A stretch of 64,000 nt of DNA from G963668655 sp963668655 (GTDB lineage Bacteria; Myxococcota_A; SURF-8): assembly GCA_963668655.2 (NCBI GenBank), contig CAXXPQ010000004.1:62001-126000 (forward strand), given 5' to 3'. A model generated the notes under the pieces. The model worked only from the letters and a program-made list of their open reading frames with translations, ran no database searches and was not told the DNA's origin. Positions within the stretch are counted from its first letter, which is position 1. Each line of letters starts with the position of its first letter. This document shows, piece after piece, positions 9,346 to 19,600 of this stretch. A program made the position numbers and the translations under genes.

Positions 9346-9759
9346 TCACCAACTTCCGTGGGATCCGTGCGATCCATGGGACGAATGCGACCCGTGGGAC
9401 GAGTGCGAACCGTGCGAACCGTGCGAGCCGTGCGAACCGTGGGATCCGTGCGAGCCGTGGGATCCGTGCGAGCCGTGCGAACCGTGGGATCCGTGCGAGC
9501 AATGCCCGGCGTGCAGTTCGCCCTCGGGGACCATGGCCGCCTCGCTGAAAGCGCCGTCCAGCGGGTTGTCCGGCGAATGATCCACGTCGTCCAGATGTTC
9601 CGCCTCCGGCAGATCGGCCGCCGCGTCGAAGGTCTGTCCCAAAAGCAACAGCGTGGTGGAAGCCGTGAGCGCTTTCTTCTTGGTGATTTTGCCCTCCTCC
9701 CCCTGAAGGTACATCCGAACCTTTTTCTTGATTTCAGGAATCTTATTGCCGGGTTTCAT
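9346..9759 (-). CDS. hxsA: His-Xaa-Ser repeat precursor peptide (HxsA-like)
   Basis: 137 residues. The start is set at 9759 because AAGGAGG sits seven bases before that ATG; the TTG two codons upstream has no such signal. The leader contains KIPEIKKKVRMYLQGEEGK and a hydrophobic patch (ALTASTTLLLLGQTF). An acidic linker follows, then HCS, ten HGS, HSS, HGS, HSS, three HGS and a terminal Trp: 17 uninterrupted His-X-Ser triplets. His-Xaa-Ser repeats near the C-terminus define HxsA, the presumed substrate of the HxsB/HxsC radical SAM enzymes (Haft and Basu). The modification is unknown. The gene lies between the two radical SAM genes, with spacings of 14 and 12 bp. Confidence 0.85.
   Translation of the reverse strand: MKPGNKIPEIKKKVRMYLQGEEGKITKKKALTASTTLLLLGQTFDAAADLPEAEHLDDVDHSPDNPLDGAFSEAAMVPEGELHAGHCSHGSHGSHGSHGSHGSHGSHGSHGSHGSHGSHSSHGSHSSHGSHGSHGSW
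9352..9504 (-). repeat. In-frame 9-bp tandem repeat coding for His-X-Ser triplets
   Basis: Seventeen 9-bp units encode HGS (14), HSS (2) and HCS (1). Wobble positions vary between units (tcg/tcc/agt for Ser; gga/ggt/ggc for Gly). The protein repeat is therefore older than a recent slippage expansion and has been kept by selection on the amino acids. Confidence 0.92.
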
Positions 9760-9773
9760 GCACAAAGCCTCCT

Positions 9774-11255
9774 TCAGTAAGGGTCACAGGCATCGATCTG
9801 CCGCGTTTTTACCGTTATCCATCGCTGGAATATCGTATCGATCTCGCGATCTTCCTTCATTAAATAGGAGAACAGATGGTCGAAGCTCGCCAGGGCCAGT
9901 TGACAACGGCCGTTGGTGGGCATTTGCCCGAACAGGTCTCCCTGGGTCACGTAATTGTAAATCGGGCAGACCCCGCAATACGGCTTGTACGAGCACGTGG
10001 AGCATAACGGGATTCCGTCCTGTATCGATGCGAGAACCAGCGTCCTCACGGGTTCGGATTCCATCAGTTCCACATAGTTATCGGCATCTACATGCCCCAT
10101 CTTGAAATTATCGTCTCCCATCTGGGCCATCATGCGGCCTTCATCGCAGGTGAACACCTGGCCGTCGTAATTGTAGGCCAATTGTCCGATACCCGCCCCG
10201 CAGGGAGAACGCAATTCCATGTAGTTCGGATCCCGATCCGTCAGAATGCGAGTCAGATAGATGGCCGACATGCGATCGATGACCTGCACGCCCTTCAGAT
10301 TCAGATCGACGATGTAATCGAAGCACTTTTTGTAGAAATCGATGAACTCCTCCATGGAATACCCGATGGTCTTCCAGGTGTTCGTCACGAAACCGAAAGG
10401 ATTCAGGGGACGCAGATGAACGGACATCAGTCCGAGTTTGAGATATTCGTCCACGATCTCCTTCCAATAAGGAAGCGAGAACCGCGTGGTGGTCATGAGG
10501 GCGTCGATGTGGAAGACCGTAGGATCGTATCCCCGCTTCTCGTATTCCGCATTGAAGCGCCGGATCCATTCCACAGCGAGATCGTAGCTGGATCCTCCCG
10601 TAAAGACGCGATTTTTCTCGTGAAGCTCCTTCGGGCCGTCGATGGAGGTACAGACGTATACCTGATTGTCGATCAGGAATTTCATCTTGTCCTCGTCCAT
10701 CAGGCTGAGGTTCGAAACCAGCGTGAAGGCCAGATCCTTGCCCGCCTCCCGGTTTTTCTCCGTGGCGTATTCCACCACGAAACGCAGGGCGTCCCAGTTG
10801 GCTAGAGGCTCCCCGCCCTGGAATTCGATGTTGATGGCGCCCGCGGTGGATTCGAAAATCAGATCCACCACGGAGCGAGCCGTATCGATACTCATGTCAT
10901 GGCCGTCCGTATCCATGGGAACGCGGCTGGCATGGCAGTACAGGCAGGTATGGTTGCAGCGAAGCGTCAGGATCATGATGTGCAGATTCGGTCCGTCGGA
11001 CAGAAACTCGTTTCGCCAGCGGTAAATATCCACCACGCGGCCGGTGTAGTTGGACCCCCGCAGAAATTCCTTCCTGGCCAGTTCTTCGTGAAGCTCGGAT
11101 TCCGGATCCAGATCCCCGCTCAGAAGGCGATCGAAATCCTCCTGGCCGAGCCAGGCGTAGCGGCCGACATCGTTGGTAATCAACACTTTTCCGTTCATCT
11201 TCCGGAAGCGGAGATGGGCGAGTTCCTTGTTCAGCTTTTTCGGGTTCACTGCCAT
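9774..11255 (-). CDS. hxsB: His-Xaa-Ser system radical SAM maturase HxsB
   Basis: 493 residues. An N-terminal recognition-like region (MNGKVLITNDVGRYAWLGQEDFDRLLSGDL) precedes the radical SAM core, with the cluster motif in LTLRCNHTCLYCHASRV and GGEPLANWDALRFVVEY. The C-terminal SPASM-like auxiliary cluster region shows CGAGIGQLAYNYDGQVFTCDEGRMM, CSTCSYKPYCGVCP and NGRC. These segments match my memory of the HxsB family (TIGR03978) closely, including the GxIFGxxPT-like motif (here DLFGQMPTNGRC) and the C-terminal FxRWI. It overlaps hxsD by 10 bp and precedes the HGS-repeat precursor, so it is the likely main maturase. Only a weak ribosome binding site is seen, as expected with translational coupling. 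Confidence 0.85.
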   Translation of the reverse strand: MAVNPKKLNKELAHLRFRKMNGKVLITNDVGRYAWLGQEDFDRLLSGDLDPESELHEELARKEFLRGSNYTGRVVDIYRWRNEFLSDGPNLHIMILTLRCNHTCLYCHASRVPMDTDGHDMSIDTARSVVDLIFESTAGAINIEFQGGEPLANWDALRFVVEYATEKNREAGKDLAFTLVSNLSLMDEDKMKFLIDNQVYVCTSIDGPKELHEKNRVFTGGSSYDLAVEWIRRFNAEYEKRGYDPTVFHIDALMTTTRFSLPYWKEIVDEYLKLGLMSVHLRPLNPFGFVTNTWKTIGYSMEEFIDFYKKCFDYIVDLNLKGVQVIDRMSAIYLTRILTDRDPNYMELRSPCGAGIGQLAYNYDGQVFTCDEGRMMAQMGDDNFKMGHVDADNYVELMESEPVRTLVLASIQDGIPLCSTCSYKPYCGVCPIYNYVTQGDLFGQMPTNGRCQLALASFDHLFSYLMKEDREIDTIFQRWITVKTRQIDACDPY

Positions 11256-11464
11256 GTTTTTTTACCGACGATCGTTTGATACAGCGCGAAGTTTCCGAAT
11301 TCGTCCAGAAGAACGTCCCGCGTGGACGGATCGACCGTCTCGAAAAGAATCCGGTAATGGGTTTCGTCTTTTTCCAGACGCCCCTCTCCAAGATGGGAAA
11401 AGGCGGCAAGCGCGGCTTGAACTCCGGCCTTGCTGTATAGTTTCTTATGTAACTTCAACTCCAT
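11246..11464 (-). CDS. hxsD: His-Xaa-Ser system protein HxsD
   Basis: 72 residues (MELKLHKKLYSKAGVQAALA...). Small HxsD proteins have this pattern: a short beta strand, a Tyr-starting helix (LYSKAGVQAALAAF), an acidic strand pair, then EFGNFALYQTIV. HxsD is part of known HXS loci and may act as a leader-binding helper; its biochemical role is unproven. It is the first gene of the minus-strand HXS unit, with GGAG nine bases before its ATG. Transcription may continue from the large lipoprotein gene upstream, which ends only 69 bp away without a visible terminator. Confidence 0.75.
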   Translation of the reverse strand: MELKLHKKLYSKAGVQAALAAFSHLGEGRLEKDETHYRILFETVDPSTRDVLLDEFGNFALYQTIVGKKTWQ

Positions 11465-11533
11465 GGAAATTCACTCCATCCAGGCGTACGTGGATCGGAA
11501 TCCGTCATTCCCCCTTGGGCGATCGAGGCGCGG

Positions 11534-14500
11534 CTACGGAGACGAATAGAAACCGTTGGAGATTTCCAGTTCGTATTCCGCGCACGTCGCCGTGGGGGCG
11601 ATACGATAGACCCTGATAAAGTAATCGATATCCTTCTTGATGCAATGATTCAGTTCGGGCACGCTGGGATCGGTCTGGCAGGGATCCTGCCCCGTGGCGA
11701 TGTGCGTCGCCGGATCCACGTTCCGGAAATCGGTGGCGTGCTCGAAGTGGCTTCCCCGCGTGCATTCCCGCAGATCCGCCGTCTGAGAACAATTGTCCCG
11801 GTAGACATCGAAAGCGAATTCCCCGCCGTTGTTGTCCGTGAATTTCACGGAAACGTGGAACTGGTCGCTGTCCTGTCCCGTGGAGGACTCCGCCGCGTCC
11901 ACGGCGCGGAACTTGAACCAGTCCTCGTCCGGGGTGGCGCCGCCCTGGTGCAGATTTCCGGAAATGAGCTGGACGTAATCGTAGCTGGTGTTGTCGTCCA
12001 CCAACTGGAAGGGATCCAACGGCGCGGCGTTCATGCACTCGTTGCCCAGATTGGCGAAGTCCCATTCATCCTTCTGACATTCGCAACCGTCGTCGAAGCT
12101 TCCGTTCGTATCGAACCAGCCGGTGGAACACTGCGCCACGATGCAATCGCCTTCATAACATCCCGGGACGCAGTGGTGCCCGGTGCAGTCGCAAACCGTA
12201 TTGCATCCGCCGCAGTTGTTGGGGTCGTCGCCGTGCTGGGGATCGTATCCCTCGTCCACGGAACCGTCGCAATCGTCGTCCATCTCGTTGCAGATTTCCT
12301 CCCAGCCTGGATACTTGTTGCCACCCGGGTTGGCGTCGCAGAAGTAGCTTTTCAACGGGTCGCAGAGCGGATTCAGCTTGTCGCCCGTGTCGGGATCGAT
12401 CTCGCAGCCGCATTGGTAGATGGATCCGGGAACCGTGCTGCAACGTCCCGTTCCCGTGCAGACATCGCCGATACGAAAGTCCTCATCCGGCCGACCGTCG
12501 CAGTTGTTGTCCAGGCCGTCGCAAAGTTCAAGCGTGCCCTGGTAATGGCTGCCGCCGAAATCGGTGGAACAGCGGTAGTCCCGCAGGCCGTCGCACTCGT
12601 ACACGCCAGCGCCGCATTCGCCCAACCCGTCGCAATCGTCGCCGATAAAGTAATCCTCGTCCACCTGGGTGTCGCAGTCGTCGTCCAGTCCGTTGCATTT
12701 TTCCGGCTGCGGGAAGTACTCCGATCCGCCGGATTTGGTGGAGCAAACCACGTTGAACGGGCCGTTGCATTCGTAATGACCGTTTCCGCATTCTCCGTCA
12801 CCCACGCACGGCTCGCCCACCGGATAGCCGTTGTCCTTTTCACCGTCGCAGTCGTTGTCCAGACTGTCGCAGAGCTCGGCGGTGCCGTCGTAGTTCGGGC
12901 CGTTGATGTCGGTGGAGCAGATCCGGTCTTCCTGGTTGGGGGCGCAGACCCACACGCCGGGGCCGCATTCCCCCACGCCGTCGCATTCGCCACCGATGTT
13001 GAAGTCCTCGTCGATTTCCCCGTCGCAATCGTTATCGATGCCGTCGCAACGCTCCGCCTGGGGATTGTATTCGCTTCCCCCCATGTCCGTGGAGCAGATC
13101 ACCGCCATGTAGTTTTCCGGGTTGCATTCGATGGTTCCGTATCCACAGGGACCGGTGGTCGGATCGCTGGGACCGCCCACTCCGTCGCAGTTATCGCCCT
13201 TCTGATAGTACCGCTGGTCGGACAGGCGCAGCCACTGGCCTTCGTCCGTGGATTCGTCACAGTCGTTGTCGATTCCGTCGCAGACTTCCGGCTCGCCCTG
13301 GCTGTTCACCGAACAGTAGATCCACATCTGGTCCGGCTGGTCGAAGGGATCCGAGCACCGGAACGATCCCCAGCCGTCGCACCCGCCCGTACCGCGACAG
13401 GGACTGCCCACGCAGCGTCCGGTGTCGCAGATTTCCGGCGGATCGCCGCTGCCGTCGATGAAATAGCTCCCGTTATCGGGCACGCCGTCGCAATTGTCGT
13501 CCAATCCGTTGCAGATGTCCGGATCGTCGGCATGGGCGTCGTTGGCGTCGCAATAGCGGGCATAGGGATAGTCCGGATGATCCTCGTCCACGCAACGCCA
13601 CTGGCCGATACGGCAGACGCCCTGGCCGGCGCACATCTCTCCGATGTACCAGGGTTCCTCGTCCACCTTTCCGTCGCAGTCATTGTCCACGCCGTCGCAG
13701 AGTTCCGGGCCGACATTCTCCTGTCCGGGACTTCCGGGGAAGTAATCGTCGCCTCCCGGATCGGAGGAGCACATGGTCAAACGGTCGCCCAGGCACTGAA
13801 TCACTCCGGGGCCGCAGGCTCCGACGCCGTCGCAGGGCTCGCCCAGGCGGTAATCCTCATCGACACGCCCGTCGCAGTCGTTATCGTAGCCGTCGCAGAG
13901 TTCGTAGGGCACCTGGGATTCCGGCGTGGGCCGGAAACAGAAGTACGAGCAGGCCGGATAGTCCGGCAGAATGGTGTGGAAATTGGCGTCGCAATCGACG
14001 CCCTGGCCGAGCATGTGAACGCGGCGGATCGGATGCTGATTGTCGTTCGAAATGATTTTCAGAACGGCGCGCTGCACGGCCACGAACTGGAGAGGACAGA
14101 AGGCGATCTCGAAAATCACCTTGTCTTCCGGGTGCTGCGAGCTGGGGCGCAGTTCCGCCGGAAGCTGCGGCGTGACCGGCGTCCGGAAAACCCAGCTTCC
14201 CTCGATGCCCGTGACTTCCCAGCTGATCTCTTCCACGATGAGTTTCCCGGAGGCGCCGCCGTTGGTGATGGTCACCTTGAGGGGATGCTCTTCGTCGCCG
14301 TCGTCGGAACAGGTGTTGAGCAGCACTTCACCGAAAGAATGCGGCGTGGAGGAGGACGTTTCGGGGTACACGTCGATTTCCGGATTCACGCCATGGCCGT
14401 CCAGATCGACCGTGAACGCCATATTGGGGTTGTCCGTCGCCTCGAAACGGAAATCGTTCGTCGGAACGACCAGTTCGCCCGACGCCGGCGCGGGATAGTT

Positions 14501-16504
14501 TTCGGGAAGATAGGTGACGAAGATGTCCGTGAACTGCCCCGTGAGAAGCGGCTGCGGAGACTGAATGGCGAAGTTGAACGCCGTGGAGGAGCCGGGACTG
14601 AAGTACGGCATGGGGTCGAGAATACAACTGGCCTCGCCACTGTTGGTCACCCGCAGACGCAGGGTCTTGCTCACGTCCAGGGCCACCTCGCCGAAGTCCA
14701 GCGTATCGGTGAAGTTCTCATAGCCGTCCTCCGGACAGGAAAAATTGCAAAGCGGCCAGACGGGCTCGCCTTCCAAGGAAACGGCATATTCCGAACTGCC
14801 CACGGAGAGATTTTCCAGGGTCAGCACCATCGCGCCGGTATCGAGGTGGTTTTGATCGTTTTCCAGGTCCAGAACGTCGAAATCATTGTGAGTGGGAAGG
14901 TACTGAACCGTGAAGGAACGTTCGTCATGCGGCGGCACCGTAATGGGGAATTGCAGCAGGTGACGATCCTTCAGATGGAAAACCTTGTAATAGACGGAGT
15001 CCGTACGCATCTCGATATCCGAAATGCTGAAATCGCCCCCGCCGGTGTTCATGATCCGAATGACGCGTTCTTCGTTTTCCTGCAAGCGAACCTTGCTGAA
15101 GTCCACGGAAGGCGGACTGGCCATGATCTGCCCCAGAACCCCCTTGCACGTGGCGGGAATCAGGATATCCGGCTGCTGGAAATCGTTGCTGTGGATCTCG
15201 ATGAAGCCGTTGAACGTGTCTTCCCGCGTGGGACTGCACGTCATGCGGAAGGAAACGTTGGTTCCGGCCGGAATGTAGGCGTTGGCCGCGTTGCCGGGAT
15301 CGAAGATCTGCAACCCCTCCGGCTGCTGTTCGTTCTGCCAGTTGATCCCCCGCATGACGATGGGGCCGCCGCATTCCTCCGTGGCTTTCAGGTTGACGTA
15401 CACATCCAGATCCTGGTCCACCGTCACCTCGCCGAAGTCGATGGGCATGGGGGTGATTTCAAGACAGGAGACCACCGCATTTCCGGAAAGATAGATCTTG
15501 ACCGGCTCGGCGGCATTGGTGTTCAGATTCAGACAGGTTTCATCGATATTGTTGGCATCGTGATAAACGATAATTTCCGCGCTGGCGGTTCCCGGATCAT
15601 TGGGCTGGAAGAAAACGTTGAACGTTGTGTCCGCGTTGGGCGGCAGGAAAGGCAGGTTGTTCAGAACCGTTTCGTTCTGATTGAGGAAGAACGGACTGTT
15701 CGGCGGATCGATTTCCACTTTGGAGATCGTAAGCACCCGGTTGGAATCCGTGTCCGTCGCGGTGTTTCGAATGGTGACCGTGCGCATGGGCGGGTTGCTC
15801 GTCCCCAGATCCACTTCTCCGAAATCCCAGGTCTCCGGCTCGACGCAGACGGTCGATTCGCCTTTGTATTGGCTGGTGAGCGTGACGTGGGTGGTGCTGT
15901 CGAAACAGGAGCCGCTGACGATCTTGATCTTACCTTCATCTTTTTCCGGATCCGTCGGGGAAAGCTGCACGCATATGGTGGTGTGTTCGTCCGGCAGCAG
16001 AGCGAAGGGCAGCACCGGTTCCTTGCCTTCGCACCAGGAATAATCGGGACTGCTTTCCCCGGCCAGGAAAGCGATGTCCAGAACGTTCAACGTCGCGCCG
16101 CCGTCGTTGCTGATGCGGAACTCATCGATGCAATCGTCCCCAAGCTGGCACATGCCCAGGTTCAACGAACGCGGACTGACGGAAATACAGGCTTTCTCCG
16201 CGCAGTTGCATGTCGGATTGTCGTCTCCGTCCGGCGAGTTGGAATCCCCGTCCGCGTCTCCGTCGGAAACGGTGGAATCCTTGCAAATGCAGGTAGACAG
16301 ATCGCAGGTCCACCCCGGCGCGCATTCGATATTCGAATAGCATTCCGCCAGCAGAGGATCGTCACAAAGAGACACGACATCTCCATCGACTCCGTCCCCA
16401 TCCGGCGCCGTCCCGCTTCCGCCGCTACAGCTCACGATCAGCAATAACGAAAGAACCAGAACCCACGAAGCGAAAAAGCGGCTATTCATGCCATACGCCC
16501 ACAT
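11534..16504 (-). CDS. Giant exported lipoprotein with HYDIN-type domains and nine MopE-like Asp/Cys motifs
   Basis: 1656 residues. AGGAG lies six bases before the ATG at 16504, which favours this start over the Met five codons later. A lipobox IVSC places the lipidated Cys at residue 26, and a short DGD spacer follows. The first half is a string of choice-of-anchor-D/HYDIN-like beta domains (repeated DFGEV or LGMC ... RISNDGGATL-type segments). The second half has nine copies of CDGxDNDCDGxxDEDY, the MopE-type putative metal-binding motif, alternating with GxCDGVGxCGxGxxxC. The last ~170 residues (NECMNAAPL ... DEDWFKFRAVD) resemble a pre-peptidase C-terminal-type beta domain. It is probably a surface-exposed, Ca or Cu-binding protein; no catalytic site is visible. 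A strong promoter lies upstream. Confidence 0.85.
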   Translation of the reverse strand: MWAYGMNSRFFASWVLVLSLLLIVSCSGGSGTAPDGDGVDGDVVSLCDDPLLAECYSNIECAPGWTCDLSTCICKDSTVSDGDADGDSNSPDGDDNPTCNCAEKACISVSPRSLNLGMCQLGDDCIDEFRISNDGGATLNVLDIAFLAGESSPDYSWCEGKEPVLPFALLPDEHTTICVQLSPTDPEKDEGKIKIVSGSCFDSTTHVTLTSQYKGESTVCVEPETWDFGEVDLGTSNPPMRTVTIRNTATDTDSNRVLTISKVEIDPPNSPFFLNQNETVLNNLPFLPPNADTTFNVFFQPNDPGTASAEIIVYHDANNIDETCLNLNTNAAEPVKIYLSGNAVVSCLEITPMPIDFGEVTVDQDLDVYVNLKATEECGGPIVMRGINWQNEQQPEGLQIFDPGNAANAYIPAGTNVSFRMTCSPTREDTFNGFIEIHSNDFQQPDILIPATCKGVLGQIMASPPSVDFSKVRLQENEERVIRIMNTGGGDFSISDIEMRTDSVYYKVFHLKDRHLLQFPITVPPHDERSFTVQYLPTHNDFDVLDLENDQNHLDTGAMVLTLENLSVGSSEYAVSLEGEPVWPLCNFSCPEDGYENFTDTLDFGEVALDVSKTLRLRVTNSGEASCILDPMPYFSPGSSTAFNFAIQSPQPLLTGQFTDIFVTYLPENYPAPASGELVVPTNDFRFEATDNPNMAFTVDLDGHGVNPEIDVYPETSSSTPHSFGEVLLNTCSDDGDEEHPLKVTITNGGASGKLIVEEISWEVTGIEGSWVFRTPVTPQLPAELRPSSQHPEDKVIFEIAFCPLQFVAVQRAVLKIISNDNQHPIRRVHMLGQGVDCDANFHTILPDYPACSYFCFRPTPESQVPYELCDGYDNDCDGRVDEDYRLGEPCDGVGACGPGVIQCLGDRLTMCSSDPGGDDYFPGSPGQENVGPELCDGVDNDCDGKVDEEPWYIGEMCAGQGVCRIGQWRCVDEDHPDYPYARYCDANDAHADDPDICNGLDDNCDGVPDNGSYFIDGSGDPPEICDTGRCVGSPCRGTGGCDGWGSFRCSDPFDQPDQMWIYCSVNSQGEPEVCDGIDNDCDESTDEGQWLRLSDQRYYQKGDNCDGVGGPSDPTTGPCGYGTIECNPENYMAVICSTDMGGSEYNPQAERCDGIDNDCDGEIDEDFNIGGECDGVGECGPGVWVCAPNQEDRICSTDINGPNYDGTAELCDSLDNDCDGEKDNGYPVGEPCVGDGECGNGHYECNGPFNVVCSTKSGGSEYFPQPEKCNGLDDDCDTQVDEDYFIGDDCDGLGECGAGVYECDGLRDYRCSTDFGGSHYQGTLELCDGLDNNCDGRPDEDFRIGDVCTGTGRCSTVPGSIYQCGCEIDPDTGDKLNPLCDPLKSYFCDANPGGNKYPGWEEICNEMDDDCDGSVDEGYDPQHGDDPNNCGGCNTVCDCTGHHCVPGCYEGDCIVAQCSTGWFDTNGSFDDGCECQKDEWDFANLGNECMNAAPLDPFQLVDDNTSYDYVQLISGNLHQGGATPDEDWFKFRAVDAAESSTGQDSDQFHVSVKFTDNNGGEFAFDVYRDNCSQTADLRECTRGSHFEHATDFRNVDPATHIATGQDPCQTDPSVPELNHCIKKDIDYFIRVYRIAPTATCAEYELEISNGFYSSP

Positions 16505-16607
16505 CGTCTTCTCCTAAAAAAGGAAGATTGCTGACCAGCGTAGCGAGACCAGATCCGAAAAGACTCGACTCCCATTGAGTTAGAAGTCCTGTCTGTCCAT
16601 ATATTCA

Positions 16608-16636
16608 TTTATACTTAGGAAAACACGTCCCGTCAA
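16608..16636 (-). promoter_or_regulatory. Promoter of the MopE/HYDIN lipoprotein (and possibly the HXS genes)
   Basis: Read on the minus strand: TTGACG (16636-16631), 17 bp, TATAAA (16613-16608). It lies about 100 bp upstream of the start at 16504. No terminator is obvious between that gene and hxsD. Confidence 0.75.
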
Positions 16637-16687
16637 GAGCTTTTTGCTGACGCACTGTGTCTAAATCATTGACATCACTGGCAACTC

Positions 16688-19600
16688 TCAATCAAATCCG
16701 GTTCGCCGACGACGAACGAGAAATGCGGTCAGGAACATGAGGAAAACAGCCATCGCCGGCGGGAAACCCCCTCTCGACTGGCGGCATCCTCCTCCGCCAC
16801 CATCGCCCTCGCCGTCGTCACTTTTTATACAGGCGCCACCAACCCGTTCATAACCCGGCAAGCATTCCAGTCCGTTATCGAATTCCGACATTTCCGATGG
16901 ATTATCTTCCTCCGCATCCGCAAAATCCGCATCCTCTTCCGAGATTTCTTCTCCGAATTCCTCATCGCCATCCACGACTTCCGTATCCCCTTCGGGATTT
17001 TCCCCTGCGTCCGCCTCCAGATCGCCATCCGGAACTTCATTGCCGTCCGCATCTTCTTCCGAAAAATCGAAATCGGCGTCGTCATCTCCGTCTTCCACGT
17101 CTTCGACGCCTTCAATATTTTCCACGTCCTCGTCCCGATCACCATCCGTCCCCACGGGAATCTGTTCCGCGGCAAGATAGTTCAAGACGGAAAGCATCAC
17201 TTTATCCCGGTTGTTTCCCACAATGCTTTCAAAAGGAATCCCGAGATACACCAGGCGGTAGTCTCCGTCGTAGCAAACGCCCAGCCCCTTTGAAACGTCC
17301 GAGTAGGTCATACAGGTCGTGGAGCCCTGTTCCGGTGCAAGGACATCCGGCCAGTCCACGTCGTACACGCCATGACTCCCATCGTCGAAAGTTCCCGTTA
17401 TTCCCTGGAATATTCCACCATCCACGCCTTTCATGCCATACTCGTCCGCGTCGTCGGACACATACCCGGCCCGCAGGGTATCGTTCAGAAACGCCAGATA
17501 TTGCGCCTCTCCATCGGCGGAAACAGCCACGTCCCAGCCGATCTCCGACCCGCTGATGAACAGATTGCCGCCCTGGTTCACAAAAGTTTGAATTTGCTGG
17601 CGTTCCTCTACGGATAACGAGCGATAGGCGTCCAGTTCATCCGTCAGTTTGGCTTCCTCTCCGGCGATCCAGTCCAGCATTTCGTATGGATAAAGCGACA
17701 TCGATCCGGAGGCAAACGCTTCGTTGCTTGTCGAAAGGAAATAGTAGTCTCCGGCCGCCTGAATGCTTTTTGCGTGCAAGAGCGCATATTCCCTATTGTT
17801 TTCCTCTTCCTGGATCGAGGCGTCCAGACGATCGAAACCATTGACGATCAGGATATTCGGCTTGTCCCAGCCGTTGATGCGGGCCACCACGGGTTCGCTC
17901 CACAGGCTCTCACCTCCGACATTGGTGGCGGACACTCGGAAAGCATACAACATTCCAGGCGACAAGTTATCGAAATCATAATGGTTTTCCGTTGTTCGCA
18001 ACGTTCCGTTATCGAATCCCGTCCCGCCCTCCGAGATGTAAATCCGATACCCGGTGGGATCGCTGTTCGGATAGGTGGCGTCGTCTTGCGGATTCCAGGA
18101 AAGACGGACGGTCCCGACATCCAGGGCTTCCAGAGCGATGTTTTTCACCGGAAGCGGAAAAAGCGGCAAAGACGATTCGAAATAATCGAGTGCGGCTTTC
18201 GCCACGGCACGGGCGACCGTGGCCCGGAACGGCGGGCGCTTCAGAAAAAAGGCGTCGTACTCCGTATCGTGGAAACCGATCTCCGTCAGGCAGCCCGGCA
18301 TAGTCAACAATTCGCGCAACTCTCCGAAATTGGCGGTTTTGAGCCCCCGATTGGTCCAGTTCGCATCCCATTCGGAGCGGATCGCCCCGACGATTTCCGC
18401 GTTGACCAGATCCCGCCAGCGCTCGCTTCCCGCCACCGGAACGCCGTCGTACATGAACGTTTCCGTGCCGTATCCGACGTTCCCGGATCCGGCCGCATTG
18501 CTGTGCAGCGATAGATATAGATCCCCGCCGCGCCAGTCCGCGTAAAGCGGCCGCGTGGTGACATCGGCGGAGTTTTCTTCCGTCCAGGTTTCGTGATAAA
18601 CCTCCCCCGGCGCGCCGGAAAATTCCACCCAGTATCGGGCCGCCTCCTGCCAGCGCGGTTTTCCGGACGAAGATCCGTTTCGTTCCAGGGAGCCCATGCC
18701 TCCGCCGATTTTCACCGTGTCCGCGACGACATAGCCGCTTTCGACCGAAAAATTGGACAGTTCCACACCTTCGTTGTGGGCGCCGTCGGCGGAAAAAACG
18801 TAGGATCCGATGTACACCCAGCGGCGATCGTCCCCGGTCTGATCCACAAGGACCGTGCTGGCGTTCGCTCCATGATGCACCGTATAACGTGCATCGGTCA
18901 CCCGGTTTTCTCCGGCCCGGAAAGCCACGTACACCGCATAAGCGCCCGGCGCCGGAAGATCGACGCTCCAGAAGGCGGAAGTCGCCATCGGCTCGGTGGA
19001 AGTCGTGGGACTGGTTCGATACGAGCCTTCGTTGAAGCCCACATATGTACTCGTACTCCACCCCGAGCCATCGGTATAATCCGGAGAACCGGCATCGTTG
19101 TCCACGATCACCTCCGCCGTGGCGATGTCGCGCTCCCGACAACTGATGACTCGCGCGCCGGCGTGCTCCAGAGCCTGGATGACGTGCCCGGCCATGCGCC
19201 AGTTCGTAAAATCCTCGATGATTCCGTTCACCAGACCCCGCTGAGTGTGCCATTCCTCCGTATTGGAACTGTAGTACCAACCGTGGCCCGGACTGATGAT
19301 GATGGTTTTTCCGGAAAGCGCCCCATTCAGGGGAAAGCGCCCGCCACCAACGGAGTTCCGAACCACCGGATGCGCCCTTTCGCTCCTCCCGGCGGAAAAA
19401 ACATCCGCTCTCCCGGGCAGTTTGACGAAATCGTCCAGCGGCCGGACGCCGTCCTCTGTTCGAATCTCGATCCGAACGCCGGAATATCCCTCCGCCAGAA
19501 CGCTCAAGCGCTGAACCACGTCGTCCACGATGCGAGGATTCCAGGCCGATTCCCTGAATTGTTCGGAAAAAACGATCCGGACGCCATCGCCATCACTCCG

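Noticed and set aside
9352..9504. Regular 9-bp repeats considered as a CRISPR or intergenic satellite
   Set aside because: There are no spacers, and the units are in frame within a peptide gene with its own ribosome binding site.
11645..16447. A 1600-codon open frame on the plus strand opposite the MopE/HYDIN lipoprotein
   Set aside because: It is the antisense of a gene with clear domains, lipobox, ribosome site and promoter. Its protein is low-complexity Val/Ala/Arg-rich with no recognisable motif, as expected from codon bias.
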